Positions 7,333 to 16,870 are shown, counted from the stretch's first letter. The stretch is 64,000 nucleotides of DNA from Rikenellaceae bacterium (GCA_015059845.1 SUZR01000004.1:5156-69155); one strand, 5' to 3'. Numbers and translations are program-made. The notes: generated from the letters alone by a model not told the origin.

Positions 7333-10164
7333 TTACTTCTCGGGGCGCATAACAACCTTCACGATGTTGCCATCCTCAAGAATCTTCTTTGCCATAGCCT
7401 TCACGTCGTCGGCCGTAACGCTATTTACAGCGGGCAGGTAATCCTCGACGTTGTTGATACCGTCGTCGTAGAAGCTGGCAATGGTGCGTGACCACCAACC
7501 GTTCTGCTCCAAAGACTTCGAGTAGTTCTTATTCTCATACTCGCGGGTCTTGTCCATATCCTCCTTGAGCGGGCCCTCAGCGGCAATCTTCTCCAGCTCG
7601 GCCATAACAATAGCCATCAACTCGTCGGCCATCTGCTCGTTGGTATCGAACTGAATCTGTACCATATACTGCTCTACGGGCTCGTTGAGCAACGCCACGC
7701 GAACACCTACGCCGTAGGTGCCACCCTTCTCCTCGCGGATAGACTTCAGGTAGCGGTTGTCGAGAGCTGCGGTGAGGTACTTGGCAACCATCTGGTTCTT
7801 GATGTTGTACTCAGCATCGCCGCTGAAGCCAACAAATACCGATACCTTGGGCTGCTCCATCTTAACCTTGAAGTCGTTCACAACACCACCCTTAGCCGTG
7901 CGCACCTTATCGTCGGTGAATACGTTGCCAGCCTTCTTGGCGGTGGGCAGCGAGCCGATGTACTTCTCAACGTAGGGCTTCAAATCCTCGGGGCTCATAT
8001 TACCCACGAATGTGAAGCGGAAGTCGGCAGCATTCGAGAAGAGCTGCTTGTGAATCTGGGCCATATGCTCGAACTTAACACCTGCCATAACCTCGGGGGT
8101 GAGCTGCTGACGGCGGTGGTTGTTGCCGTAGAGCGTACCCATAAGGCTCTGAGCGAAGATGAAGTCGGGGTTGGTCATCTGGTTTGCAAGCATTGCGTTG
8201 TAGCGGTTCATCAGCGTCTGGTAGTCATCCTCAGAGAAGCGAGGTGCGGTGAACTGCAGGTACAAGAGCTGGAACATAGTCTCAACGTCCTTCAACGAAG
8301 CGTTTGCTGTTACCATATGCTCGTATGTGCCTACGCCCGCGCCAGCCTGTGCCTGCTTGCCTGAGAGCTGTTTGCGAAGGTCAGAAGCCGAGAACTTAGA
8401 GATACCAGACATTGACATCACGCTACCCAACATCTGAGCCGAGTAGTACATATCGTCACCAAACAACGCTGCACCACCATCTGCCACAGCCTCAACGCCG
8501 ATATTGTCGGCCTGGTAGGGAGTCTGCTTGATAACAACCTTAATGCCGTTCTTCAAGGTCCACTCAGTAGTGCCGAGTGAGGCGTTCTGTGCGCTCTTCT
8601 TCACGGGTGAGCCCTTCAGCACGCTCTCATCAGAGATAAGCGGCTCCTTAACAACATTATCCTTGAAAGGCTCAACATCGGCAGCAACAGCAGCCTTCAA
8701 TGCCTCAACCAACTCAGCCTCGGTGGGGATTGCGATACCATCCTTCACGGGGGTGTTCACAACGATTACCGCATTGTTGAGCGGCTGGTACATCTGCTTA
8801 ACCGTAGCGTTAATCATATCGCAAGAAATCATCTCCACAATCTGCTTGTCCAACTGATACTCAGTCTCAGCGTCGTAGATGGGAGTACCCTCGCGGAAGT
8901 TAGCGATGCACATATTTGCGAACTGCGAGTGACGGCGGTCGTCGCGGCTCTTATACTGATTCTCAAGGCCTGAGAGGATGTTGTTCTTGGCACGCTCCCA
9001 CTCACCCTCGGTGAAGCCGTGGCGGCGCATACGCTCCATCTCGGTCAAGAGAGCCTTGTAACCCTCCATAATCTTACCATCCTGCGTATTAACCAGACCT
9101 GTTGTAACCTCCAATGTGGGGCAGATACCGAGGCTGCCAGCGGGCTCGAACATAGCCTGCACGAAGGGTGCATCGGGCTTGCGAGCGATGTCGCTCAAGC
9201 GCTCGTTAATCATACGTGAGATGTATGACTTCATAATGTTCAGAAGCTCGTACATCATCGTGTTGTTCATCTGCTTGGGCATAGCCTGCGACTTATACAT
9301 AAGCATCAGGCTTGACTGCTGCATCTCGGGGTCAGCGTTAATGCTTACGATAGGCTCGGCGTTGTCGGGAACAACGATAACATCCTTCTTTGCAGCGTCA
9401 GCCGCAGCGGCGGGGATGTCGGCCATAATGCTCTTAATCTTCTGCTCAACCTTATCTACGTCGATATCACCAACTACAACAACTGCCTGATAGTCGGGGC
9501 GATACCACTTGTGGTAGAACGACTCAAGGTCGCTATGGTCGAAGCCCTCAAGACCCTCCAGATAGCCGATAAGGTTACGCTGCTCGTAGAGAGTACCCTT
9601 ACCTACGGCCTTCAACATCTTGATTGTAGAACGCCACGAAGCGTTGTCGCGAGTACGCAACTCCTCCTTGATAACGCCGCGCTCAGAGTCAATCTCCTTG
9701 GGGTCGAGGGTAATGAAGTGCGACCAGTCGTGCAGAATCATAAGTGTAGAGTCCACAACGCTCTCGCGTGCTACGGGCACGTCGGTCATATAGTACTGCG
9801 TGTAGTCCCACGATGTACCAGCGTTGAGGTTAGCACCGAACTTCACGCCAATCTTCTCCAAGTACTCGATGAGTGACTTGCCGGGGTAGTTCTTCGTGCC
9901 GTTGAAGGCCATATGCTCAAGGAAGTGAGCCAGGCCCTGCTGGTTGTCAGCCTCCTGAATAGCACCCACATCGTGTACGATGTAGAACTCGGCCATACCT
10001 TTAGGCTTCTCGTTATGGCGGATGTAGTAGGTCAATCCGTTAGGCAGCACGCCCTTACGAATCTCCTTATCAGCCGGAAGTGGCTGCGAGGGGTCCATCT
10101 GAGCCTGTGCCGCAAAGGTCATACCCATCATAATGGCGATGACCAAAAATAAAATCTTTCTCAT
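7333..10164 (-). CDS. Secreted M16 zinc peptidase
   Basis: A 943-residue insulinase/pitrilysin-family metallopeptidase. The signal peptide ends near AAQAQ (18-22). The inverted zinc motif is HFLEH (80-84), with the distal metal-binding glutamate expected in the DSERGVIKEEL region. A second, inactive M16 half follows, as usual for full-length members. It probably degrades peptides in the periplasm. It sits 26 bases downstream of a small membrane-protein gene, likely in one transcript. Confidence 0.95.
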   Translation of the reverse strand: MRKILFLVIAIMMGMTFAAQAQMDPSQPLPADKEIRKGVLPNGLTYYIRHNEKPKGMAEFYIVHDVGAIQEADNQQGLAHFLEHMAFNGTKNYPGKSLIEYLEKIGVKFGANLNAGTSWDYTQYYMTDVPVARESVVDSTLMILHDWSHFITLDPKEIDSERGVIKEELRTRDNASWRSTIKMLKAVGKGTLYEQRNLIGYLEGLEGFDHSDLESFYHKWYRPDYQAVVVVGDIDVDKVEQKIKSIMADIPAAAADAAKKDVIVVPDNAEPIVSINADPEMQQSSLMLMYKSQAMPKQMNNTMMYELLNIMKSYISRMINERLSDIARKPDAPFVQAMFEPAGSLGICPTLEVTTGLVNTQDGKIMEGYKALLTEMERMRRHGFTEGEWERAKNNILSGLENQYKSRDDRRHSQFANMCIANFREGTPIYDAETEYQLDKQIVEMISCDMINATVKQMYQPLNNAVIVVNTPVKDGIAIPTEAELVEALKAAVAADVEPFKDNVVKEPLISDESVLKGSPVKKSAQNASLGTTEWTLKNGIKVVIKQTPYQADNIGVEAVADGGAALFGDDMYYSAQMLGSVMSMSGISKFSASDLRKQLSGKQAQAGAGVGTYEHMVTANASLKDVETMFQLLYLQFTAPRFSEDDYQTLMNRYNAMLANQMTNPDFIFAQSLMGTLYGNNHRRQQLTPEVMAGVKFEHMAQIHKQLFSNAADFRFTFVGNMSPEDLKPYVEKYIGSLPTAKKAGNVFTDDKVRTAKGGVVNDFKVKMEQPKVSVFVGFSGDAEYNIKNQMVAKYLTAALDNRYLKSIREEKGGTYGVGVRVALLNEPVEQYMVQIQFDTNEQMADELMAIVMAELEKIAAEGPLKEDMDKTREYENKNYSKSLEQNGWWSRTIASFYDDGINNVEDYLPAVNSVTADDVKAMAKKILEDGNIVKVVMRPEK

Positions 10165-10190
10165 AGCTCTTACTATTTTTGATTGTTTGC

Positions 10191-10493
10191 TTACTTCTTA
10201 TCTTCTGGTTTTTTGTGTATGCACGTTCCCGCAACCAAGCCAACGAGCATACCGATACCCATACCTGTTGTCATACTGCCGAAGAGCAACGACCCGAAGG
10301 CTGCACCCACACATAGGCCGATAACCATACCCAAAGCCATATAGGTCTTAACCTCCACGACCTCTGTATTCTGCTTCGCCTCCTCCATCAGCACCTCATC
10401 CTCGCTGGGCTTGGGGCCCTCGTCGCCCTCGAAGGCGCTCTCATCGACAAAGGGGTTTTTATATTTGATTTTTTTCTCCTTATTCTCTTCCAT
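10191..10493 (-). CDS. Small glycine-rich membrane protein
   Basis: A 100-residue protein. The hydrophilic N-terminus (MEENKEKK) leads to two closely spaced glycine-rich membrane segments (about 50-90) with a pattern like glycine-zipper two-TM proteins, then a lysine-rich cytoplasmic tail. The ATG at 10493 is preferred over an upstream TTG. Function unknown. Its position just ahead of the M16 peptidase gene suggests co-transcription, not necessarily a shared role. Confidence 0.75.
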   Translation of the reverse strand: MEENKEKKIKYKNPFVDESAFEGDEGPKPSEDEVLMEEAKQNTEVVEVKTYMALGMVIGLCVGAAFGSLLFGSMTTGMGIGMLVGLVAGTCIHKKPEDKK

Positions 10494-10684
10494 AATAATT
10501 AGTCGCAAAAACAACTTGGGATGCTACAAATTTCGCAGATTATTTTTTTTTTTACAACTTTTTTCCACATTTTTAAACCAACAGCAAATATTTTTCAGCA
10601 TACGCTCATAAAAATTGAATGAAAAAGCAACCAATCGAGCAAAAATATTTCCCTTCTCCGTTAACAACTATAACAAAATATCGT

Positions 10685-10692
10685 TATATTTG
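10685..10692 (+). promoter_or_regulatory. -7 box of gdhA
   Basis: TATATTTG, 40 bases before the chosen gdhA ATG and inside the longer open frame that begins at 10619. It therefore argues against the longer start. Confidence 0.55.
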
Positions 10693-10732
10693 TGATAGAA
10701 TAAAACAACAAATCAATAAAACAATTACAACT

Positions 10733-12073
10733 ATGAACGTTAACAGTGTAATGGCAGACCTCGAGCGCAAACACCCAGGTGAGAGCGAGTATCTGCAGGC
10801 AGTACGCGAGGTATTGGAGTCTATCGAGGAGGTATATAACGACCATCCCGAATTTGAGCGTGCAAAGATTGTGGAGCGTATGGTCGAGCCCGACCGCATC
10901 ATCACCTTCCGTGTGACGTGGGTGGACGACAAGGGCGAGATTCAGACAAACCTCGGCTACCGCGTTCAGTTTAACAGCGCCATCGGCCCCTACAAGGGCG
11001 GTATCCGTTTCCACGCAGCAGTGAACCCCTCGATGCTGAAGTTCCTCGGCTTCGAGCAGACATTTAAGAACGCCTTGACAACGCTGCCGATGGGCGGTGC
11101 GAAGGGCGGCTCGGACTTTAGCCCCAAGGGTAAGTCTGACGCGGAGATTATGCGTTTCTGCCAGGCGTTTATGTTGGAGCTGTGGCAGAACATCGGCCCC
11201 GACACGGATGTTCCCGCAGGTGATGTGGGCGTAGGCGGCCGCGAGATTGGTTATATGTACGGTATGTACAAGAAGCTGGCACGCGAGTACAACACAGGCG
11301 TTCTGACGGGCAAGGGCCTCACGTGGGGCGGCTCACTGGTGCGTCCTGAGGCTACGGGCTTTGGCGCGCTTTACTTCGTGGAGCATATGTTACATCAGGC
11401 AGGCAAGTCAATCGAGGGCAAGACGGTGGCTATCTCAGGCTTCGGTAACGTGGCGTGGGGTGCAGCAACGAAGGCTACCGAGCTGGGTGCGAAGGTTATC
11501 GCTATCTCAGGTCCCGATGGCGTTATCTACAACCCCAACGGAATGACTCCCGAGAAGATTGATTATATGCTGGAGCTTCGCGCATCGAACCGCGACATCG
11601 TAGCACCCTTTGCTGAGCGCTTCCCCGACGCTACATTTATCCCCGGCAAGAAGGCGTGGAGCATTAAGTGCGACATCGCTCTGCCCTGCGCATTCCAGAA
11701 CGAGCTTACGGGCGAGGATGCCAAGGAGTTGTTGGCAAATGGCACGTGGTGCGCAGCTGAGGTATCGAATATGGGTTGTACACCCGAGGCTATCGCTGCA
11801 TTCCAGCAGGCAGGTATCCTCTTTGCTCCTGGCAAGGCAGTAAATGCCGGTGGCGTGGCTACTTCAGGTTTGGAGATGACACAGAATGCACAGCACCTCT
11901 CTTGGTCGGCTGAGGAGGTTGATAAGAAGCTGCACTACATTATGTCGCAGATTCATCAGGCGTGTGTAACATACGGCGAGCAGCCCGACGGTTACATCAA
12001 CTACGTGAAGGGCGCAAACATCGCAGGCTTTATGAAGGTTGCACAGGCAATGCTGGAGCAGGGTGTGATTTAA
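10733..12073 (+). CDS. gdhA: Glutamate dehydrogenase
   Basis: Reductive amination of 2-oxoglutarate to glutamate, a main route of ammonium assimilation in Bacteroidales. 446 residues, the hexameric ~450-residue class usually specific for NADP. The glutamate site is seen as GPYKGGIRF (85-93), and the catalytic lysine lies in GGAKGG (121-126). The nucleotide fold follows at ISGFGNVAWGA. The start MNVNSV is chosen because the open frame upstream to 10619 is low-complexity, contains the -7 box, and would exceed the family length. A strong terminator follows. Confidence 0.95.
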   Translation: MNVNSVMADLERKHPGESEYLQAVREVLESIEEVYNDHPEFERAKIVERMVEPDRIITFRVTWVDDKGEIQTNLGYRVQFNSAIGPYKGGIRFHAAVNPSMLKFLGFEQTFKNALTTLPMGGAKGGSDFSPKGKSDAEIMRFCQAFMLELWQNIGPDTDVPAGDVGVGGREIGYMYGMYKKLAREYNTGVLTGKGLTWGGSLVRPEATGFGALYFVEHMLHQAGKSIEGKTVAISGFGNVAWGAATKATELGAKVIAISGPDGVIYNPNGMTPEKIDYMLELRASNRDIVAPFAERFPDATFIPGKKAWSIKCDIALPCAFQNELTGEDAKELLANGTWCAAEVSNMGCTPEAIAAFQQAGILFAPGKAVNAGGVATSGLEMTQNAQHLSWSAEEVDKKLHYIMSQIHQACVTYGEQPDGYINYVKGANIAGFMKVAQAMLEQGVI

Positions 12074-12097
12074 TTTAAAATTCACATATAACAGAGA

Positions 12098-12128
12098 GGG
12101 TGTCCAATCAGTTTTGGACACCCTTTTT
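12098..12128 (+). terminator. Terminator of gdhA
   Basis: GGGTGTCCAA (12098-12107) pairs with TTGGACACCC (12114-12123), followed by TTTTT. Confidence 0.92.
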
Positions 12129-12169
12129 GCGCATATTGCGCTCTGTCTATGGAATAGTTGAGGATTTCG

Positions 12170-12835
12170 TTACTTACGCTTAGGAATAGCTGAAGCATTG
12201 GGGTCGCGGGGACTGCTCTCAACCTTGATAACTTTAAGTTCTTTTTCATCGCTCTTGTCAACAGGATTCTTTATATCGTCAAAAGTGTAGCCATCCTTCA
12301 AGTCGATAAATACCACGCCATTCGACACGTCACCCCACTGCTTAAACTCGTCACACTTTTCAGAGGCCTTTATAACCGATACCGACTTAATCATATCAGC
12401 CTTGATATTATTTGTGCTACCCTTTGCTATCTCGCCACTCTCAATGCGAACAAGTGTAAGAGGCTCGCCAGAAGTTCCTGAGGTACGAACTGTTACAGGC
12501 TTTCCGACTAAACCTTTAACCTCGAGAGTTTCAGTCTTACCGTTTACGGTTGTTGTAGATGTAGAGGTGAAATTACTGCCTCCCGTCGAAGAACTGCTGA
12601 CGCTACCATCTTTTTTAACGACGATAGTCTGGACATCTCCACCCTTGGTATTGATAACGGTAACCGCATCAACACCCTTCATCACGTTCATATTCTTGAT
12701 TTTGTCGGGCTGTAGTGCGTCGACATCACTCTTCGACACAACTTTTCCATCCACAATGTAGAGCATCTTACTCTGTTGCGCCTGAGCCGAGATGGCCATA
12801 AGGCCCATCGCTACGATAAATAAAAATCGTTTCAT
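12170..12835 (-). CDS. Secreted protein with TonB-plug-like repeats
   Basis: A 221-residue protein with a signal peptide ending at ISAQAQ. The mature part starts MLYIVDGKVVSKSDVDAL and continues to MKGVDAVTVINTKGGDVQTI, resembling plug segments of TonB-dependent receptors. A second similar unit follows (IKADMIKSVSVIKAS to NGVVFIDLKDG). There is no barrel, so it is not itself a receptor. The start at 12835 is preferred because a -7 box lies between it and a longer start at 12919. Divergent from the histidine kinase gene. Function unknown. Confidence 0.75.
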   Translation of the reverse strand: MKRFLFIVAMGLMAISAQAQQSKMLYIVDGKVVSKSDVDALQPDKIKNMNVMKGVDAVTVINTKGGDVQTIVVKKDGSVSSSSTGGSNFTSTSTTTVNGKTETLEVKGLVGKPVTVRTSGTSGEPLTLVRIESGEIAKGSTNNIKADMIKSVSVIKASEKCDEFKQWGDVSNGVVFIDLKDGYTFDDIKNPVDKSDEKELKVIKVESSPRDPNASAIPKRK

Positions 12836-12895
12836 AATTGTAATAGTTTTTAAGGTTAATAAAATTTTGTTTCGCTTTTCTGCGTTTTCCTGATG

Positions 12896-12903
12896 CAAAG
12901 ATA
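12896..12903 (-). promoter_or_regulatory. -7 box of the plug-like protein gene
   Basis: TATCTTTG on the minus strand, 60 bases before the ATG at 12835. Confidence 0.5.
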
Positions 12904-12936
12904 AACACCCCGCAAGCAAAAAAGGTTTAATGGAAT

Positions 12937-12962
12937 GTTAACAAATGTTAACAAATGTTAAC
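12937..12962. promoter_or_regulatory. Three phased GTTAAC palindromes (candidate operator)
   Basis: GTTAAC at 12937, 12947 and 12957, exactly 10 bp (one helical turn) apart within repeated AAATGTTAAC units. They lie between the -7 boxes of the plug-like gene (minus) and the kinase/regulator operon (plus), where a regulator could control both. The adjacent response regulator is the obvious candidate, which is inference. Confidence 0.6.
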
Positions 12963-12988
12963 GCCCTTTTTTGCGTGGATTTTATTTG

Positions 12989-12996
12989 TACCTTTG
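12989..12996 (+). promoter_or_regulatory. -7 box of the second kinase/regulator operon
   Basis: TACCTTTG, 16 bases before the ATG at 13013. A TTTG at 12970-12973 is closer than the usual 19-base spacing. Confidence 0.5.
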
Positions 12997-13012
12997 TATT
13001 AAGAACAGAAAA

Positions 13013-14239
13013 ATGATGAGGCGTAAACTCTTTCGTAACATATCCATTTTGGTGGTGGCATCGCTTGCGGTGCTCACCGCAGTGCAGTGTGTATGGGTGT
13101 GGCGTATGTACAACGACACGGTGGAGGATTTTACGCGTCGCGTGCAGTCGGCAACCTACAAGACAATCTACAAGGCGTTTCGTATGAATGCCATCCCTGG
13201 ATTCCGTCCCGCTGAGCAGGTGCGTATCGATTTGGATGATTTCGCTTTGTGGTTTGAGCCCAACCTGTTGGAGTTAGACGCACTGCAACCCTACTGCGTG
13301 GAGGTTATCGACCGTTTGTCGGACGATAGGGTTATGATGCGCCGTGGAGAGGTGGAGCATTTAGAAAATCCGCTTACGTTCGACACCGACATCGACGATG
13401 ACGGGATGTTTGCCCTCAGGATGCACATAACCGTGCCCTACAAGAAGTTTTGGCGGGAGATGTGGGCTCTGATTCTCTCGTCGTTAGCAATGCTTGTGGT
13501 GATGGGCGGAGTGCTTATATATATTGTCCACACAATGTTCCGCGAAAAGACGCTCGAGCAGATGCGTCGCGACCTTACGCACAACATAACACACGAACTG
13601 AAGACTCCTATCGCCATAGCCGCCACAGCCAACGAGGCTCTGCGCAACTTCTCGGCCGATGCCGACCCCGAAAGGCGCGGGCGTTACCTCTCGATTGTGG
13701 ATGAGCAGTTACAACAACTTCGACAGATGGTCGAGCATATCCTCACCGTATCCGTTGAGGAGAGCGAGAGCCACAACCCTGAGCCAATCAACGTCAAGGA
13801 GTTACTCGAGCAGGTGAGCAGTAGCATAAATCGCAACAACAAGAGGGTGGAGTATGTAACGATATGCGATGAGGAACTTACCATTGTGGCCGACAGTTTC
13901 CATCTGCGTAACATCCTGATAACCATTGTCGACAACTCCGTAAAATATTCGGGCGAGAGTGTCCGTGTGGTGGTTTCGGCCCTGCGTAACACCTCGGGTG
14001 TGGAGTTTACGGTGGAGGATAACGGCAATGGTATGAGTTCGGAGCACCTGAAACATATTTTTGAGAAATTTTATCGCGTTCCTACGGGCGACATAGCGGG
14101 AATTCGTGGCTTCGGCCTCGGACTCTACTACGCTCGTCGTGTGGTGGAGCGCCACGGTGGCACGATTGAGGCGCAGAGCCGTATCGGTCGCGGCACGGTG
14201 ATAACCATAAAACTACCCGACGATGGCAGAGAAGATTAA
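13013..14239 (+). CDS. Two-component sensor histidine kinase
   Basis: A sensor kinase of 408 residues. Membrane segments at about 9-30 and 151-175 enclose a ~120-residue periplasmic sensor. The phosphorylated His194 lies in HNITHELKTP. The ATP site is seen in DNSVKYSG (N box), VEDNGNGM (G1) and GFGLGLYY (G2). The ATG at 13013 follows the -7 box, and an in-frame TTG upstream is rejected. Its 3' end overlaps the response regulator start by 17 bases, indicating translational coupling. Confidence 0.95.
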   Translation: MMRRKLFRNISILVVASLAVLTAVQCVWVWRMYNDTVEDFTRRVQSATYKTIYKAFRMNAIPGFRPAEQVRIDLDDFALWFEPNLLELDALQPYCVEVIDRLSDDRVMMRRGEVEHLENPLTFDTDIDDDGMFALRMHITVPYKKFWREMWALILSSLAMLVVMGGVLIYIVHTMFREKTLEQMRRDLTHNITHELKTPIAIAATANEALRNFSADADPERRGRYLSIVDEQLQQLRQMVEHILTVSVEESESHNPEPINVKELLEQVSSSINRNNKRVEYVTICDEELTIVADSFHLRNILITIVDNSVKYSGESVRVVVSALRNTSGVEFTVEDNGNGMSSEHLKHIFEKFYRVPTGDIAGIRGFGLGLYYARRVVERHGGTIEAQSRIGRGTVITIKLPDDGRED

Positions 14240-14903
14240 ATTGTTGCTGGTTGAAGATGAACGTATGTTGGCCGAGATATTGAGCGACACGCTCTCGGAC
14301 CGTGAGTTTGAGGTGCGCATTGCGGGTGACGGACAGCAGGCGTTGGATATGTGTCACGCCGAGCGACCAGATATTGTCGTAACAGATATTATGATGCCAC
14401 GTATGGATGGCTACACCTTTGTCAAGCAGTTGCGTAGCGAGGGATGCGTCGCGCCTGTATTGTATCTCACGGCACGCTCGACAACCGAGGATGTTGTGAA
14501 AGGTTTTGAAACGGGAGGCAACGACTATCTTCGCAAACCCTTTTCGATAGACGAACTCATAGTGCGCATACGTGCTCTTGTCGGACGGCTGGGGCGCGAA
14601 AATAAGGAGGCGCAATTCCGCATCGGCAATTATCATTTCGACTCGGCTACGGGCGAACTAAGCCTCGGTGAACGTCGAGAACTCCTCTCGGCACGCGAGG
14701 GCGAGGTGCTGGCCTACCTCTGTCGCCGAGCAAATCAAACCGTGGAAACAGCAGGGATGTTACGCGAACTGTGGGGCGACGATACGTTCTACAATCTGCG
14801 CAGTCTGAATGTTTTTATATCGCGTCTGCGCCGTCGTTTGGAGGATGACGCGCAGGTGGGAATCATCAGCGTACGAGGTGTAGGCTATAAGTTGAAGTGT
14901 TAG
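14223..14903 (+). CDS. OmpR-type response regulator
   Basis: A 226-residue regulator with receiver residues Glu11, Asp12 and Asp55 (VTDIMMP), and a C-terminal winged helix ending in SVRGVGYKL. It overlaps the kinase gene by 17 bases and is its cognate partner. Its 3' end overlaps the convergent SDR gene by 4 bases, with no room for a terminator between them, so the two transcripts must run into each other. Confidence 0.95.
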   Translation: MAEKIKLLLVEDERMLAEILSDTLSDREFEVRIAGDGQQALDMCHAERPDIVVTDIMMPRMDGYTFVKQLRSEGCVAPVLYLTARSTTEDVVKGFETGGNDYLRKPFSIDELIVRIRALVGRLGRENKEAQFRIGNYHFDSATGELSLGERRELLSAREGEVLAYLCRRANQTVETAGMLRELWGDDTFYNLRSLNVFISRLRRRLEDDAQVGIISVRGVGYKLKC

Positions 14904-15691
14904 ATTCTTTCCAAAATCCTCTTTACTGCTGGAATTTTTAGAATGGGAAGCAACGCCCACGCGGGCAGAAGCCAGCAGATGGCCGCCTCGACCTTTGTCA
15001 GAAATCCTGGCAGGCAACGCCTGCGACCACGAAACATTGCCCGCAGAGCCTTGCGAGCCACACTCTCGGCCGAGAGCATAACGCCACAACGCAGCAGCCA
15101 GCGGCGCATCTTATCATCCAAATCGTAAAATGGCGTATCCACCGCCGAGGGGAATACAGCCGTAACGCTCACACCTCGGTCGCGCATCTCATACCAGAGC
15201 GACTGCGCAAACGAGCGCAGGTAGCACTTCGTGGCGGCGTAGTGCGAGATTGTGGGATAGGGAGTCCACGCCGTAATGGAGGACATTATCAGGATATAGC
15301 CTCCTCCTCGCTCGGCCATCTTGTTGGCAAAGAGCTGACACAGTTTCGTGGGTGTTGTGCAGTGCAGAGCAATGATGCGCTCCAGCTGCTCCGTGGGGGT
15401 ATTGACAAGCTGCGAGAAGAGCAGCATACCTGCATTATTTATCAGCACCTCGACCTCGAGGCCCATCCTTTGCACGTGGTCGTATATCTTCTCGGCCGCA
15501 TCCTTCTCGGTAAGGTCGGCATACAAAGGCTCGGCCTTAATGCCGTACTGCGCTGTCAGCTCCTCGGCTACGCGGGCATTATCCTCCTCACGGTTGCTGA
15601 CAATTATCAGATTCCACCCCTTGGCGGCCAACTGGCGTGCATACTCCCGCCCGATACCCGACGAGCCACCCGTTACAAGTGCGTAGTTCAT
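14900..15691 (-). CDS. Short-chain dehydrogenase/reductase
   Basis: A 263-residue classical SDR. Cofactor motif TGGSSGIG (7-14), NNAG (85-88), and catalytic Ser137/138 with Tyr151 and Lys155 (YAATK). The basic or hydrophobic C-terminal tail (AICWLLPAWALLPILKIPAVK) could associate with the membrane. The sequence resembles DltE/YqjQ-like SDRs, and the substrate is unknown. Its ATG overlaps the stop of the GH76 gene by 4 bases (ATGA), so it is translationally coupled to it. Confidence 0.88.
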   Translation of the reverse strand: MNYALVTGGSSGIGREYARQLAAKGWNLIIVSNREEDNARVAEELTAQYGIKAEPLYADLTEKDAAEKIYDHVQRMGLEVEVLINNAGMLLFSQLVNTPTEQLERIIALHCTTPTKLCQLFANKMAERGGGYILIMSSITAWTPYPTISHYAATKCYLRSFAQSLWYEMRDRGVSVTAVFPSAVDTPFYDLDDKMRRWLLRCGVMLSAESVARKALRAMFRGRRRCLPGFLTKVEAAICWLLPAWALLPILKIPAVKRILERI

Positions 15692-16860
15692 CGTAGATTG
15701 ACTTTAGCCATTCGGGCCGACATCTCGGCATACGCCGCCTGCGTCAAGAGCCAGCTGCGCTTATCCTCCTCGCGGCGGTGAGAGAGGAACTTTCCGAACA
15801 GACCATTCTCATCGCGTCCCTCGCGCCACGCATAGTCAAGCGAAGCATTTACGGCACGCAGATATGTATCATTACCATCACGACCATACAGGGCAATCAG
15901 GCCGCGCAGCATAACAGCATCAAACCACACATCACCCGAATCCATCATACGAATCTGCTGCTCGCCATCCTGCTGCGGCTTAAACCAGCGCTCGTAGCAC
16001 CCTGCGGCGGTCTTCTGCGCCTGCTCAAAGTACTCCTTCTCACCCGTCAGGGCGTGGAGAATAGCACCCGCCTCAATCATCTCTCCGCTATTGTAGGAGT
16101 ACTTCGCACGGCTTATGCGGCCCGCAAGCGAGATGTTATCGAAGTAGAGCCCATCCTCCTTGTCGTGCAGCGTATTGTAGCACCACGCATACAACTCCTT
16201 GCCCGCCTGCAGGTAGGCTTCGTTGCCCGTAGCCTTATAGAGCTTCAGTGCAGCCACCGAGGCGGGAGCATTCGAGCAGGCATTCTTCGAGTACTTCTTC
16301 TGCTCGCACCAATATATTCCATCGCCCAGCACCTCATCACGGCCACTCTCCACAAACTGCCACGTCTGCTCGGCACGCTCCAGATAGCGCTTCTCGCCCG
16401 ACGAGAAGTAGAGGTCCACAAAATCTATCACCAGCCAGATATTATCATCGTAGAAGCGGTCCGACTCGCCCACGGTGACGTATGACGAGTAGGCGTAAGG
16501 CGTGCGTGTGGTATCGAAGTACATATCCAGACCAGCAATAACATCGCTATCGATAAATGCCAGATAGGCATCATCACCCGTCACCTCATACAATGCCGAC
16601 ATCATCGACAACGTTCCCGAGTAGGGCCACAGATAGGAGTATTTATTCACCTGATTATCCGCACCTTCGGCCAGATAGGTGGCACGCGCCGCGGGGTCGA
16701 GAGGATAGTTCTCGGCAAGCAGGGGCGTATCATCCACATCGTAGAGCGTGTATAGCGTTGTGCGCATCTGCTCGGCACGGGCGAGGTTGGGGTTGGCGTT
16801 GTTGCAGGCCACGGCGAGCGTCAGCACTGCGGCACAAGCGAGGGTATGAAGAATTTTCAT
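15688..16860 (-). CDS. GH76-family lipoprotein (alpha-1,6-mannanase-like)
   Basis: A 390-residue protein with a lipobox at Cys19 (TLAVAC). The mature part has the (alpha/alpha)6 features of glycoside hydrolase family 76, including the paired catalytic aspartates Asp138-Asp139 in RFYDDNIWLV and the later YSYNSGEMI motif. Family members cleave alpha-1,6-mannan backbones such as those of fungi. It is not in a Sus-type locus, since no SusC or SusD gene is near. First gene of a two-gene unit with the SDR. Confidence 0.82.
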   Translation of the reverse strand: MKILHTLACAAVLTLAVACNNANPNLARAEQMRTTLYTLYDVDDTPLLAENYPLDPAARATYLAEGADNQVNKYSYLWPYSGTLSMMSALYEVTGDDAYLAFIDSDVIAGLDMYFDTTRTPYAYSSYVTVGESDRFYDDNIWLVIDFVDLYFSSGEKRYLERAEQTWQFVESGRDEVLGDGIYWCEQKKYSKNACSNAPASVAALKLYKATGNEAYLQAGKELYAWCYNTLHDKEDGLYFDNISLAGRISRAKYSYNSGEMIEAGAILHALTGEKEYFEQAQKTAAGCYERWFKPQQDGEQQIRMMDSGDVWFDAVMLRGLIALYGRDGNDTYLRAVNASLDYAWREGRDENGLFGKFLSHRREEDKRSWLLTQAAYAEMSARMAKVNLR

Positions 16861-16870
16861 AGCTATAAAT

